From assembly GCF_002925845.1 (NCBI RefSeq), contig NZ_PDNI01000028.1, forward strand, positions 62,001 through 126,000: 64,000 nucleotides of DNA. The letters run 5' to 3'. Positions 25,651 through 34,340 of the stretch are shown here, in pieces; within the stretch, counting starts at the first letter, position 1; the number at the start of each line of letters is the position of its first letter. Under the pieces are notes generated by a model. That model searched no databases. It was not told the origin of the DNA and was given only the letters and a program-made list of their open reading frames with translations. The stretch is from Roseovarius nitratireducens (GTDB taxonomy: Bacteria; Pseudomonadota; Alphaproteobacteria; Rhodobacterales; Rhodobacteraceae). Made by a program: the position numbers and the translations under genes.

Positions 25651-25892
25651 TGTCCGGATGAGGCGGAAACAGCTCCGAAAAGGGTGCCAAAAGCCGTTCG
25701 GTGGTCGAAAGTTCGGTCCAACGGGCGGTCATGCGGTCAAGGCATCGGCCTGGAGCCCGTTCGGCTATCCTCAGGGCCAGGTTCGGGAGCCATCTGGGGA
25801 ACGTCAGTTATGATGGGTGGAAACATCATTCTTGATATGTATACTGCGCAGTAAAAGAACAACGAACCTATCAACACAGGGAAGGGCTATCC
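25651..25892 (+). promoter_or_regulatory. Upstream region of the livK-type operon
   Basis: No gene. A TATACT box at 25840-25845 could be the -10 element; no convincing -35 is at 17 bp. The surrounding TTGATATGTATACTG is operator-like. GGGAAGGG lies 8 bp before ATG 25893. Confidence 0.35.
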
Positions 25893-27089
25893 ATGAAACA
25901 ACTCTCTGCCATCCTCCTGTCGGCCGCATTCTCGACGGTCGTCGCGACGGGCGCCTTGGCGCAGGATCCGGTCAAGATCGGCATGATGCAGGGCTTCACC
26001 GGCCCGACAGAGTCACTCGTCAAGCCGATGGCGCTGGGCGGCGAAATGGCGATCAAGGAAGTGTCGGACAGCGGCGTGTTCCTCGGCGGCCGCGAGGTCG
26101 TTTCGGTCCGCGGCGACAGTACCTGCATCGACGCCGGTGCCGCCACGGCCGCGGCCGAGCGCCTGGTGACGTCCGAGGGCGTCCACGGCATCAACGGGGC
26201 GACCTGCTCCGGTGCCACCACGGCGGTGCTTAACAACGTCGTGCGCGCGAACGGCATCGTCATGATCTCACCGTCGGCGACTTCGCCGGCGCTGTCGACG
26301 ATCGAAGACGGCGGCTATTTCTTCCGCACGGCCCCGTCAGACGCGCGTCAGGGCCAGATCATCGCCGACATACTGGAGCGTCGCGGAATCGGCTCCGCCG
26401 CGCTGACCTACACAAACAACGACTACGGCAAGGGTCTCGCCGATGCGATCCAGGCGGCATTCGAGGCCACGGGCGGTGAAATCACCGCCGTCGCGGCGCA
26501 CGAGGACGGCAAGGCCGACTACTCGGCCGAGATCGGCACGCTGGCGTCGGCCGGCGGCGAAGTGCTGATCGTGGCCGGGTACCTCGACCAGGGCGGCAAG
26601 GGCATGATCCAGGCCGCCCTCGACACCGGCGCCTTCAGCAAGTTCGTGCTGCCGGACGGCATGGTCGGCGAGGCGTTGACCAATCACTTCGGCGAGGCGC
26701 TGGACGGCTCCATCGGAACCAATCCGGGCACCGACAGCCCGGGCGCCTCGATGTTGGCCGAACTGGCCGAGGGCAAGGACTTCAAGGGCGACGACCCATA
26801 CGTGCCGGAGGCTTACGACGCCTCGGCGCTGATCCTGCTCGCCATGCAGGCGGCCGATTCGACCGACAGCGCCGTCTACAAGGACAAGATGTTCGACGTC
26901 GCCAATGCCCCGGGCGAGAAGATCTACCCGGGAGAGCTCGCCAAGGGCCTGAAGATTCTGGCCGAGGGCGGTGAGATCGACTATGTCGGTGGCACCGCGC
27001 TGGAGCTGATTGAGCCGGGCGAGTCCGCAGGCAGCTTCCGCGAGACGGAGGTCAAGGGCGGCAAGTTCGAAACGGTGATGTACCACTAA
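25893..27089 (+). CDS. Branched-chain-amino-acid-type ABC transporter substrate-binding protein
   Basis: 398 residues. Signal peptide about 1-23 with cleavage after ALA, before QDPVKIG. The mature protein has the type I periplasmic-binding fold of LivK-like proteins (GFTGPTESLVKPM, a disulfide-capable CIDAG...CSGAT pair, SPSATSPAL, GSAALTYTNNDYGKG). These proteins bind leucine-type amino acids, amides, urea or aromatic acids; substrate not predictable here. First gene of a K-G-F-H-M operon; a stem-loop after it (27121-27160) should favour its own message over the downstream genes. Confidence 0.92.
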   Translation: MKQLSAILLSAAFSTVVATGALAQDPVKIGMMQGFTGPTESLVKPMALGGEMAIKEVSDSGVFLGGREVVSVRGDSTCIDAGAATAAAERLVTSEGVHGINGATCSGATTAVLNNVVRANGIVMISPSATSPALSTIEDGGYFFRTAPSDARQGQIIADILERRGIGSAALTYTNNDYGKGLADAIQAAFEATGGEITAVAAHEDGKADYSAEIGTLASAGGEVLIVAGYLDQGGKGMIQAALDTGAFSKFVLPDGMVGEALTNHFGEALDGSIGTNPGTDSPGASMLAELAEGKDFKGDDPYVPEAYDASALILLAMQAADSTDSAVYKDKMFDVANAPGEKIYPGELAKGLKILAEGGEIDYVGGTALELIEPGESAGSFRETEVKGGKFETVMYH

Positions 27090-27120
27090 GGGCATCGCCG
27101 GGCGACGGCCTGCCTTCACA

Positions 27121-27160
27121 GGAACGGCCAGGGAGCTCGATCCCTCGCCGTTCCTTCTTT
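27121..27160 (+). terminator. Stem-loop attenuator after the binding-protein gene
   Basis: GGAACGGC (27121-27128) pairs with GCCGTTCC (27147-27154), with an inner AGGGA/TCCCT stem and TTCTTT after it. Such structures after binding-protein genes usually reduce read-through and protect the upstream mRNA. Confidence 0.75.
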
Positions 27161-27182
27161 ACCGGAAACCGGGATTGATTGA

Positions 27183-27965
27183 ATGATAACGGTCGAAAGC
27201 GTCGCCAAGAATTTCGGCGGCATTCGCGCGGTCGACGGTGTCTCGCTGTCGATCGAGAAGGGCTCGATCACGGGACTGATCGGCCCCAACGGCGCGGGCA
27301 AGACGACGCTGTTCAACATCATCGCGGGCGCCTTCCCGCCGTCCTCCGGCGCTATCTATCTGGATGGCGAGGACGTTACCGGCCTGGAGCCGCACGAGCT
27401 TTTCCACAAGGGCCTTCTGCGCACTTTCCAGATCGCGCATGAGTTCTCGACGCTGACCGTGCTGGAGAACCTGATGGTCGTCCCCGGCGACCAGCCGGGC
27501 GAGCAACTGCGCCACAGCTGGTTCAATTTCGGTCGGGTCAAGGAGATCGAGGCGAAGAACCTCGAGCGGGCGCTGGAGGTGATGGAATTCCTGCAGATCG
27601 ACCACCTGAAGGACGAACTCGCCGGCAATCTCTCGGGCGGCCAGAAGAAGCTGCTGGAGCTGGGCCGCACCATGATGGTGGACGCCAAGATCGTCTTCCT
27701 GGACGAGGTCGGCGCCGGCGTGAACCGCACCCTGCTGAACACCATCGCCACCTCGATCAAGCGCCTCAACGAGGAGCGCGACTACACCTTCTGCCTGATC
27801 GAACACGACATGGATTTCATCGCGCGCCTGTGCGACCCCGTCATCGTCATGGCCGAGGGCAAGCTTCTCACCCAGGGCACGATCGAGGAGGTCAAGAACA
27901 ACGAAGAGGTCATCGAGGCCTATCTCGGCACGGGCCGCAAGCACGAGCGGAAGGCGCCGGCATGA
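27183..27965 (+). CDS. livG: ABC transporter ATP-binding protein, LivG type
   Basis: 260 residues. P-loop GPNGAGKT (34-41), signature LSGGQ (150-154), Walker B VFLDE (171-175), and the LivG-type C-terminus with H-loop IEHDMDF. The proline normally after the Walker B glutamate (DEP) is valine here (DEVGAGVN), unlike LivF next door. It energises uptake with LivF. Stop overlaps the livF start by 4 bp. Confidence 0.9.
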   Translation: MITVESVAKNFGGIRAVDGVSLSIEKGSITGLIGPNGAGKTTLFNIIAGAFPPSSGAIYLDGEDVTGLEPHELFHKGLLRTFQIAHEFSTLTVLENLMVVPGDQPGEQLRHSWFNFGRVKEIEAKNLERALEVMEFLQIDHLKDELAGNLSGGQKKLLELGRTMMVDAKIVFLDEVGAGVNRTLLNTIATSIKRLNEERDYTFCLIEHDMDFIARLCDPVIVMAEGKLLTQGTIEEVKNNEEVIEAYLGTGRKHERKAPA

Positions 27966-28669
27966 GTTTCCTGAGCGCGACCGGCATGACCGGCGGATAC
28001 GGCGGTGCCGACATTATCCACGACTGCACCATCACCGTGGAACAGGGCGAGATCGCCGTCGTCGTCGGCCCGAACGGTGCTGGCAAGTCGACGGCGATGA
28101 AGGCCGTCTTCGGCATGCTCGACCTTCGTGAGGGCACCGTCACGCTGGACGGCAAGGACATCACCAACATCGCCCCGCAGGACCGGGTCTCCGAGGGAAT
28201 GGCCTTCGTGCCGCAGAACCGCAACGTCTTCGTCTCGCTGACCGTGGAGGAGAACCTCGAAATGGGCGCCTTCATCCGTGAGGACGACGAGATCGAGGAG
28301 ACGAAGGATCAGGTCTTCAGCCTGTTCCCGATTCTGGCCGAGAAACGCAACCAGCCGGCAGGCGAACTCTCAGGCGGGCAGCGCCAGCAGGTGGCCGTCG
28401 GCCGCGCGCTGATGACGCGCCCGGATCTGTTGATGCTCGACGAACCGACAGCCGGGGTCTCGCCGATCGTGATGGATGAATTGTTCGACAAGATTCTGGA
28501 GATTGCCAAGACCGGCGTCGCCATCCTCATGGTCGAGCAGAATGCGCGCCAGGCGCTGGAGATCGCCGACCACGGCTTCGTCCTGGTCCAGGGCCGCAAC
28601 CGATTCACCGACACAGGCGAAGCGCTTCTTGCCAACGAAGAAGTGCGCCGGTCCTTTCTGGGGGGTTGA
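27962..28669 (+). CDS. livF: ABC transporter ATP-binding protein, LivF type
   Basis: 235 residues. P-loop GPNGAGKS, FVPQNRNVFVSLTVEENL (Q-loop region), LSGGQRQQ signature, LLMLDEPTAGVSP Walker B and MVEQNA switch, all standard for LivF. The ATG at 27962 overlaps the livG stop (ATGA). Forms the ATPase pair with LivG. Confidence 0.92.
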   Translation: MSFLSATGMTGGYGGADIIHDCTITVEQGEIAVVVGPNGAGKSTAMKAVFGMLDLREGTVTLDGKDITNIAPQDRVSEGMAFVPQNRNVFVSLTVEENLEMGAFIREDDEIEETKDQVFSLFPILAEKRNQPAGELSGGQRQQVAVGRALMTRPDLLMLDEPTAGVSPIVMDELFDKILEIAKTGVAILMVEQNARQALEIADHGFVLVQGRNRFTDTGEALLANEEVRRSFLGG

Positions 28670-29680
28670 ATGGAGGTCCTTAACGCACTCGCATTGTTCG
28701 CCAACTTCGTCGTCGTTCCGGCGACGGCCTACGGCGCGCAGCTCGCCTTGGGGGCGCTCGGCGTTACCATCATCTTCGGAATCCTGAAGTTCGCCAACTT
28801 CTCGCACGGCGAACTGATGTCGTTCGGCACCATGATCACGATCCTGGTGACATGGTTCCTTCAGGATATGGGGATAGGCATCGCCCCCTTCCCGACCGCG
28901 CTCCTGGCTCTGCCGGTAGGCATATTGGCGGCGATCGGGGTCGCGCTGCTGACGGACCGCATGGTTTTCCGCTTCTATCGCCGGCAGCGCTCCAACCCGA
29001 TCGTCTTCGCCATTGTCTCGGTCGGCGTGATGTTCGTGCTGGCCGGGCTGATCCGCATCATCATCGGGCCGGCCGACCAGAGTTTTGCCGACGGCCAGCG
29101 CTTCATCATCGGCGCTTTCGATTCGCGTGAACTGCTCGGCCTCGACGAGGGCATCGCCATCAAGCAGACGCAGGTGATCACCATCGTCGTCGCCGCCGTC
29201 GTTGTCGCGTGGCTGTTCTGGTTCTTGCAGAAAACACGCTCCGGCAAGGCAATGCGCGCCTATTCGGACGACGAGGATCTGGCGCTGCTCTGCGGTATCA
29301 ATCCGGATCGCGTGGTCATGATCGCCTGGGTTATCGCCGCCGCGCTCGCGGCCATTGCCGGTACGCTTTACGGCCTGGACAAGACCTACAAGCCGTTCAT
29401 ATTCCTGCAAATCCTGCTACCGATCTTCGCCGCGACCATTCTCGGCGGTATCGGTCAGCCGGTCGGGGCGATCCTTGGCGCCTTCATCGTCGCCTTCTCC
29501 GAGGTGATGGTGACCTACGCCTTCAAGAAGTTCCTGGCTTATCTCGGTCCGACGGGCTGGGCACCGGACGGCCTCGTCCAGCTGTTGTCGACGGACTACA
29601 AGTTCGCGGTCTCCTTCATCATCCTCGTCGCGGTCCTGTTGGTCCGACCGACGGGCATCATCCGCGGGAAAGTGATATGA
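28670..29680 (+). CDS. livH: ABC transporter permease, LivH type
   Basis: 336 residues with about eight hydrophobic segments. Typical LivH features: GVTIIFGILKFANFSHGELM near the start, FAIVSVGVMFVLAG, TRSGKAMRAYSDDEDLALLCGI (coupling loop to the ATPases) and ILGGIGQPVGAILGAF. The start codon immediately follows the livF stop. It forms half of the membrane channel. Confidence 0.92.
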   Translation: MEVLNALALFANFVVVPATAYGAQLALGALGVTIIFGILKFANFSHGELMSFGTMITILVTWFLQDMGIGIAPFPTALLALPVGILAAIGVALLTDRMVFRFYRRQRSNPIVFAIVSVGVMFVLAGLIRIIIGPADQSFADGQRFIIGAFDSRELLGLDEGIAIKQTQVITIVVAAVVVAWLFWFLQKTRSGKAMRAYSDDEDLALLCGINPDRVVMIAWVIAAALAAIAGTLYGLDKTYKPFIFLQILLPIFAATILGGIGQPVGAILGAFIVAFSEVMVTYAFKKFLAYLGPTGWAPDGLVQLLSTDYKFAVSFIILVAVLLVRPTGIIRGKVI

Positions 29681-30975
29681 CTAAGAGGGTTGCGCTCCTG
29701 TACGGCCTCATGGTCCTGGCGCTGATCGCGATCGGCTTCTACCAGAGCTGGAATGTCGCCTTCGGCATCTTCAATCTGTGCGTCATCTCCGCGGTGATGG
29801 CACTGGGCGTCAACATGCAGTGGGGCTATGCGGGCCTCTTCAATGTCGGCGTCATGGGCTTCACGGCGCTGGGCGGACTGACGGCGGTGCTGATCTCCAT
29901 GCCGCCGGTGACCGAGGCGTGGGCCGTTGCCGGCGGCGACATCGCGCTGTCGGTCCTGAGCCTGATCGGCACGGTGGCCGCGATCATCTTCGCGCGGCGC
30001 ACGGTACCGCCGGTGCTGAAGCTGCCAGTAACGCTGGTGCTGCTCGTGGTCGGCTATTTCGTCATCGGGTATTTCTTCGATCCGGCGACCGACGCGATCG
30101 AGTCGATCGACCCCGCGCTGAGCGGGTATCTCGGCGGCGCCGGGCTGCCGGTGGTGCTGGCCTGGCCGATCGGCGGCCTGGTCGCGGCCGGTGCAGGCTG
30201 GTTCATCGGGCGCATTGCGCTGGGGCTGCGCGCCGACTACCTGGCGATCGCCACGCTTGGTATTGCCGAGATCATCATCGCCATCATCAAGTACGAGGAG
30301 TGGCTGTCGCGCGGCGTGAAGAACGTCACCGGCATCCCGCGCCCCGTCCCCTACGAGATCGATCTGATCGAGCAGGACTGGTTCATCGGGTTGGCGAACT
30401 TCTTTGGCGCCGCGGATATCTCCGATGCCGCCGGCCTCTTCGTCAAGCTGTGCTACGCGGCGCTGTTCATCGCCGTGCTGGCGATCATCATGTGGTTCGC
30501 GGAACGTGCGCTGCGCTCCCCGTGGGGACGGATGATGCGCGCCATCCGCGACAACCGCGATGCCGCCGCCGCCATGGGCAAGAACGTCAAGGCCCGTCAC
30601 CTGCAGACCTTCGTGCTCGGCTGCTTCACCTGCGGCGTCGCGGGCGCGATGCTGACCACGCTCGAGGGTCAGCTCACGCCGACAAGCTACATCCCGCTGC
30701 GGTTCACCTTCCTGGTCTGGGTGATGGTGATCCTGGGCGGTTCCGGGAACAACTGGGGTGCCGTCCTGGGCGGTTTCATCATCTGGTTCCTGTGGGTCGA
30801 GGCAGAGCCATTCGGCAACTGGTTCATGGCGACGGTGACCTCGCCGCTGGGCGAGGACTCGGGATTGGCGCAGCACATGATCGAGGGAGCGGCGTATATG
30901 CGTTATCTGATGATGGGCGCGATCCTGCTTGTCGTCATGAGGTTCGCACCAAAGGGCTTGATACCCGAACGGTAG
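29677..30975 (+). CDS. livM: ABC transporter permease, LivM type
   Basis: 432 residues with about ten hydrophobic segments. LivM hallmarks: GVNMQWGYAGLFNVGVMGFTALGG, LGLRADYLAIATLGIAEI, SPWGRMMRAIRDNRDAAAAMGKN (coupling loop) and WVMVILGGSGNNWGAVLGG. ATG 29677 overlaps the livH stop by 4 bp; the frame is open further upstream but that lies inside livH. Completes the channel. Confidence 0.92.
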   Translation: MTKRVALLYGLMVLALIAIGFYQSWNVAFGIFNLCVISAVMALGVNMQWGYAGLFNVGVMGFTALGGLTAVLISMPPVTEAWAVAGGDIALSVLSLIGTVAAIIFARRTVPPVLKLPVTLVLLVVGYFVIGYFFDPATDAIESIDPALSGYLGGAGLPVVLAWPIGGLVAAGAGWFIGRIALGLRADYLAIATLGIAEIIIAIIKYEEWLSRGVKNVTGIPRPVPYEIDLIEQDWFIGLANFFGAADISDAAGLFVKLCYAALFIAVLAIIMWFAERALRSPWGRMMRAIRDNRDAAAAMGKNVKARHLQTFVLGCFTCGVAGAMLTTLEGQLTPTSYIPLRFTFLVWVMVILGGSGNNWGAVLGGFIIWFLWVEAEPFGNWFMATVTSPLGEDSGLAQHMIEGAAYMRYLMMGAILLVVMRFAPKGLIPER

Positions 30976-31043
30976 CGCCGGATCGCCGGACGGGAGGCTC
31001 GCATGGCCGCCCCCACCCTGCAATCTCGCCTCAAAGCCCGGTG

Positions 31044-31680
31044 TCAGGCAAGAACATCATCACCGATCGCTCCGCCAATGCCGAATTCCAGCGCCTCGCC
31101 CACACGAAACGCCCGGGCCAGGTCGCGGGTATAGTAATATGCGGCAAGGCCGAATGGGGTGCCGTTTGCGAGCCGCATCGCCCGGACCGACCGTTAGCGC
31201 ATCCACTCGCCTGGATAGCGCGGCAACGAATTCATCATGGATACCCCCACGGGCTCTTTCATCGCGAGGATCTTCTTGCCCGGTGGCGGCGATGGAATCA
31301 TCGCACCGTCGATGCGCGGTGCCTCCTCGGCAAACCAGCGGATGAACGACGCGCCATAGGCCACCTCGCCGCGCGCCTCGGCCAGCGGTTTGCCCTGTTC
31401 TGCTGTCAGAATGCACGCCAGATCTTCGGTGTTGTCCTGCACAAGGTCATGCCAGCGCATTAGAATGTCGGCCCGCTCGGCATGGGTGCGGGCGCGCCAT
31501 TCTACCATCGCCCTCTCGGCGGCAGAGATAGCGCGCATTGTCTCTTCTGCGGTGATGTCAGGTATGATTCCCAATCGCGGCACCGCTTGCGGGGTCGATC
31601 ACCTGCATGTCGGGTCGCGCGATCCAGTTGCCGTCAATCAGGGCAGCCTCGCGAAACAGATCGGGATCGGAGAGTTTCAT
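31044..31680 (-). pseudogene. Remnant of a succinate-semialdehyde-type dehydrogenase gene
   Basis: ATG 31680 begins MKLSDPDLFREAALIDGNWIA, the usual start of GabD-like enzymes. The frame breaks near 31590 (a stop after IGNHT), then continues in another frame from PDITAEETMRAI to ILAMKEPVGV at about 31240. After a stop near 31195, only the far C-terminal piece appears (ANGTPFGLAAYYYTRDLARA, 31044-31165). The whole catalytic middle, with the cofactor site and active Cys and Glu, is missing. So there is one frameshift plus a large internal deletion. It lies 3 bp after the tartrate-dehydrogenase-type gene and was once the last gene of that operon. Confidence 0.85.
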
Positions 31681-31683
31681 CGG

Positions 31684-32730
31684 TCAACCTTTCACTGCGG
31701 ATATCACCGCACCGGTGATCTCGTCGGTACCGTGGCTGCCGGGTCGCACGCCGATGCCCTGCCCGGTGGTCGCGGCGAGTGCCCTCTCTACCGTTTCCGC
31801 GGCGGTGGTCTCGCCCAGATGATGCAACATCATCGCACCCGACCAGATCGCCGCAATAGGATTGGCTATCCCCTGGCCCGCGATATCCGGGGCCGAGCCG
31901 TGGACCGGCTCGAACATCGACGGTGCGGAGCGGTCCGGGCAGATATTAGCCGAGGCAGCAAAGCCAAGCCCGCCCTGAATGGCCGCGCCAAGGTCGGTCA
32001 GGATGTCCCCGAACAGGTTCGAGGCCACGACGACATCGAGTGTACCGGGCGCCATCACCATCCTGGCGGCCATGGCGTCGATATGCATATGGCTGACCGT
32101 TACATCGGGATATTCGGGGGCGAGGATGCGGGTCATTTCGTCCCAGAAGACCATGGAGTATTTCTGCGCGTTCGACTTGGTGACAGAGGTCAGATGCCCG
32201 CGTCTTGCGCGGGCCTGCTCGAACCCGAAGCGCAGGATGCGCTCCACACCCTTGCGGGTAAAGATCGAGGTTTCGACCGCTACCTCATTGTCACGCCCCT
32301 GATGTACGCGACCGCCCGCGCCAGCATATTCGCCCTCGGTGTTCTCGCGGATGCACAGGATGTCGAACTCGCCGGATTTCAGCGGCCCCTCCACCCCCGG
32401 CAATAGACGGTGCGGGCGGATATTGGCATATTGGTCGAACGCCTTGCGGATCGGCAGCAGCAGCCCGTGCAAGGACACGGCATCGGGCACCGTGTCCGGC
32501 CAGCCGACCGCGCCCAGATAGATCGCATCGAACGCGCGCAGCGTCTCGATGCCATCCTCGGGCATCATCGCGCCGCTCTCTTGATAGTGCGCGCAGGACC
32601 ATGGAAAGGTCTCGGTTTCCAGCGTGAAACCGGCAGTGGCGGCCACGGCGTGCAGCACCTTCATGGTTGCATCCGTCACATCTGTTCCGATCCCGTCACC
32701 CGGGATCAGGGCAATCTTGTGATTGGTCAT
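31684..32730 (-). CDS. Tartrate dehydrogenase/decarboxylase family enzyme
   Basis: 348 residues of the isocitrate/isopropylmalate dehydrogenase superfamily: IPGDGIG at the start, WPDTVPDAVSLHGLLLPIRKAFDQYAN (the tartrate dehydrogenase hallmark in place of the isopropylmalate loop), RENTEGEYAG, FGDILTDLGAA and EPVHGSAPDIAG. NAD-dependent oxidation, often with decarboxylation, of a 2-hydroxy acid such as tartrate or malate; the real substrate is uncertain. ATG 32730 has GAGGGA upstream. 23 bp after the aldehyde dehydrogenase gene, so same operon. Confidence 0.88.
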   Translation of the reverse strand: MTNHKIALIPGDGIGTDVTDATMKVLHAVAATAGFTLETETFPWSCAHYQESGAMMPEDGIETLRAFDAIYLGAVGWPDTVPDAVSLHGLLLPIRKAFDQYANIRPHRLLPGVEGPLKSGEFDILCIRENTEGEYAGAGGRVHQGRDNEVAVETSIFTRKGVERILRFGFEQARARRGHLTSVTKSNAQKYSMVFWDEMTRILAPEYPDVTVSHMHIDAMAARMVMAPGTLDVVVASNLFGDILTDLGAAIQGGLGFAASANICPDRSAPSMFEPVHGSAPDIAGQGIANPIAAIWSGAMMLHHLGETTAAETVERALAATTGQGIGVRPGSHGTDEITGAVISAVKG

Positions 32731-32753
32731 GTTCGTTCCCTCAAGGCGGCCGT

Positions 32754-34217
32754 TCAAAGCGTTGCCAGCACGGATTTCGTGCGGCGATTGGCGGTGTAGG
32801 CTTCGCGGCCCAGATCCTTGCCCAGCCCGCTGGCCTTCCAGCCGCCGGTTGGCAGGATGTGGTCACGCGAGCGGCCGTAGCGATTGATCCACACGGTGCC
32901 GGCCTCGATCCTTCGCGACAGGCGGAGCGCGCGGGCGAGATCGCGGCTAAACAGACCGGCACAGAGCCCGTAGGTCGGGTGCGCGGCCATCGCAATCGCC
33001 TCGTCCTCGCTCTCGAAAGTCTGAAAGGTGGCGACGGGGCCGAATATCTCGTCGGTAACAGCCGGGTTGTCCATGGCCGCCCCGGCAAGGAGCGTCGGAC
33101 GGTAATAGCTGCCTTCGGTGTCAAAGCGCGTCCCGCCGCAGAGGATATCGGCACCGTGATCGCGGGCGGCGTGCACGATGCCGTCGATCCGCGTGAGCTG
33201 CGTCTCGGAAATGATAGGGCAGAAGCCAGGATGCTCGGCCCATGTCGGCGCGGGAACATGCCGGTTGAACCGCTCGGTCAGGCGCTCTGCCAGATCGTCG
33301 GCAATTTCGCGGGCCACGATCATGCGCGATCCGGCAACGCAGAACTGCCCGGCATTCGGTAGGATGCCGCGTTCAAGACAGTTCGCCGCAAGGTCGAGAT
33401 CGGCATCGGCGAGAACGACCATCGGGCTTTTGCCGCCAAGCTCCAGCGTCATCGGCTTGATTCCGCAGCGGGCGATATTCTCCATGATCGCGGCACCGGC
33501 GCGCGTCGATCCGGTAAAGGAAACCTTGTCGATACCGGGATGGCCGGTGATCGCCGCGCCGGTTCCCGCACCGTCCCCCAGGACGACGTTGATCAGCCCT
33601 GCCGGAAGGCCCGCGCGCACCGAGAGTTCGGCCATGAAAAGCGCTGACCACGGCGTCATCTCCGACGGCTTCAGAACGACCGCGTTGCCTGCGGCGAGAG
33701 CCGGGCCCAACTTCCAAGCGGCCATGGAAATAGGGAAGTTCCACGGCGTAATAGCCCCCACCACACCATGGGGCTCGGAGGTGATCATGCCCAGATGCCC
33801 CTCCGCCGTCGGCGCAAGCGTATCGCATTCCTTGTCCGCGAATTCCGCAAAGAACCGGATCTGTTCGGCGGTGACCGGGATATCTCCCGCGATCACCTCG
33901 GCGACCGGGCGCGAGGAACAGACAGCCTCCAGACGCGCCAGCGTTTCGGCCTCCTGCTCGATCAGATCGGCCCAGCGGTGCAGTGCGCGCAGCCTGTCTC
34001 GCGGGGCCGCAATTCCCCAGCCGGAGGTCCGCAAGGCGGTGCGAGCCGTCTCGACCGCGCGGTCAACCATCGCCGCATCAGCGCGCGGGATCGCCCCCAG
34101 TGATGCACCGTTCGAGGGAGCGGAGACCGCTATGTCCTCGGCTGCGGAAACATACTGACCGCCGATGTGATGACCAGGCGGCAGGGTCAACCCAAAAGGA
34201 TCGAAGGCGAATGTCAT
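32754..34217 (-). CDS. NAD(P)-dependent aldehyde dehydrogenase
   Basis: 487 residues, normal ALDH length. Seen: TPWNFPISMAAWKLGPALAAGN (cofactor site), TGSTRAG, LELGGKSPM (general base Glu), GQFCVAGSR (catalytic Cys) and EIFGPV. Similar to betaine-aldehyde and semialdehyde dehydrogenases; oxidises an aldehyde intermediate to an acid. An upstream frame to 34307 lacks a good site. It could take the aldehyde produced by the oxidative deaminase encoded upstream; inferred from the operon. Confidence 0.9.
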   Translation of the reverse strand: MTFAFDPFGLTLPPGHHIGGQYVSAAEDIAVSAPSNGASLGAIPRADAAMVDRAVETARTALRTSGWGIAAPRDRLRALHRWADLIEQEAETLARLEAVCSSRPVAEVIAGDIPVTAEQIRFFAEFADKECDTLAPTAEGHLGMITSEPHGVVGAITPWNFPISMAAWKLGPALAAGNAVVLKPSEMTPWSALFMAELSVRAGLPAGLINVVLGDGAGTGAAITGHPGIDKVSFTGSTRAGAAIMENIARCGIKPMTLELGGKSPMVVLADADLDLAANCLERGILPNAGQFCVAGSRMIVAREIADDLAERLTERFNRHVPAPTWAEHPGFCPIISETQLTRIDGIVHAARDHGADILCGGTRFDTEGSYYRPTLLAGAAMDNPAVTDEIFGPVATFQTFESEDEAIAMAAHPTYGLCAGLFSRDLARALRLSRRIEAGTVWINRYGRSRDHILPTGGWKASGLGKDLGREAYTANRRTKSVLATL

Positions 34218-34340
34218 GAGAACCTCGTGTCTGTCGCCTTCAACTTGGCGTGGTTGGACTGAAAGCATTTGCCGAAAGCACCCGGTTGGCAGCATTTTGC
34301 GCCGCAAGTGCCAGGTCCGGACGCAGAAGATGCGTGCGAC

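Noticed and set aside
29596-31023. 475-codon minus-strand frame across livM
   Set aside because: Antisense mirror of a permease gene; His/Asp/Arg-rich with no domain.
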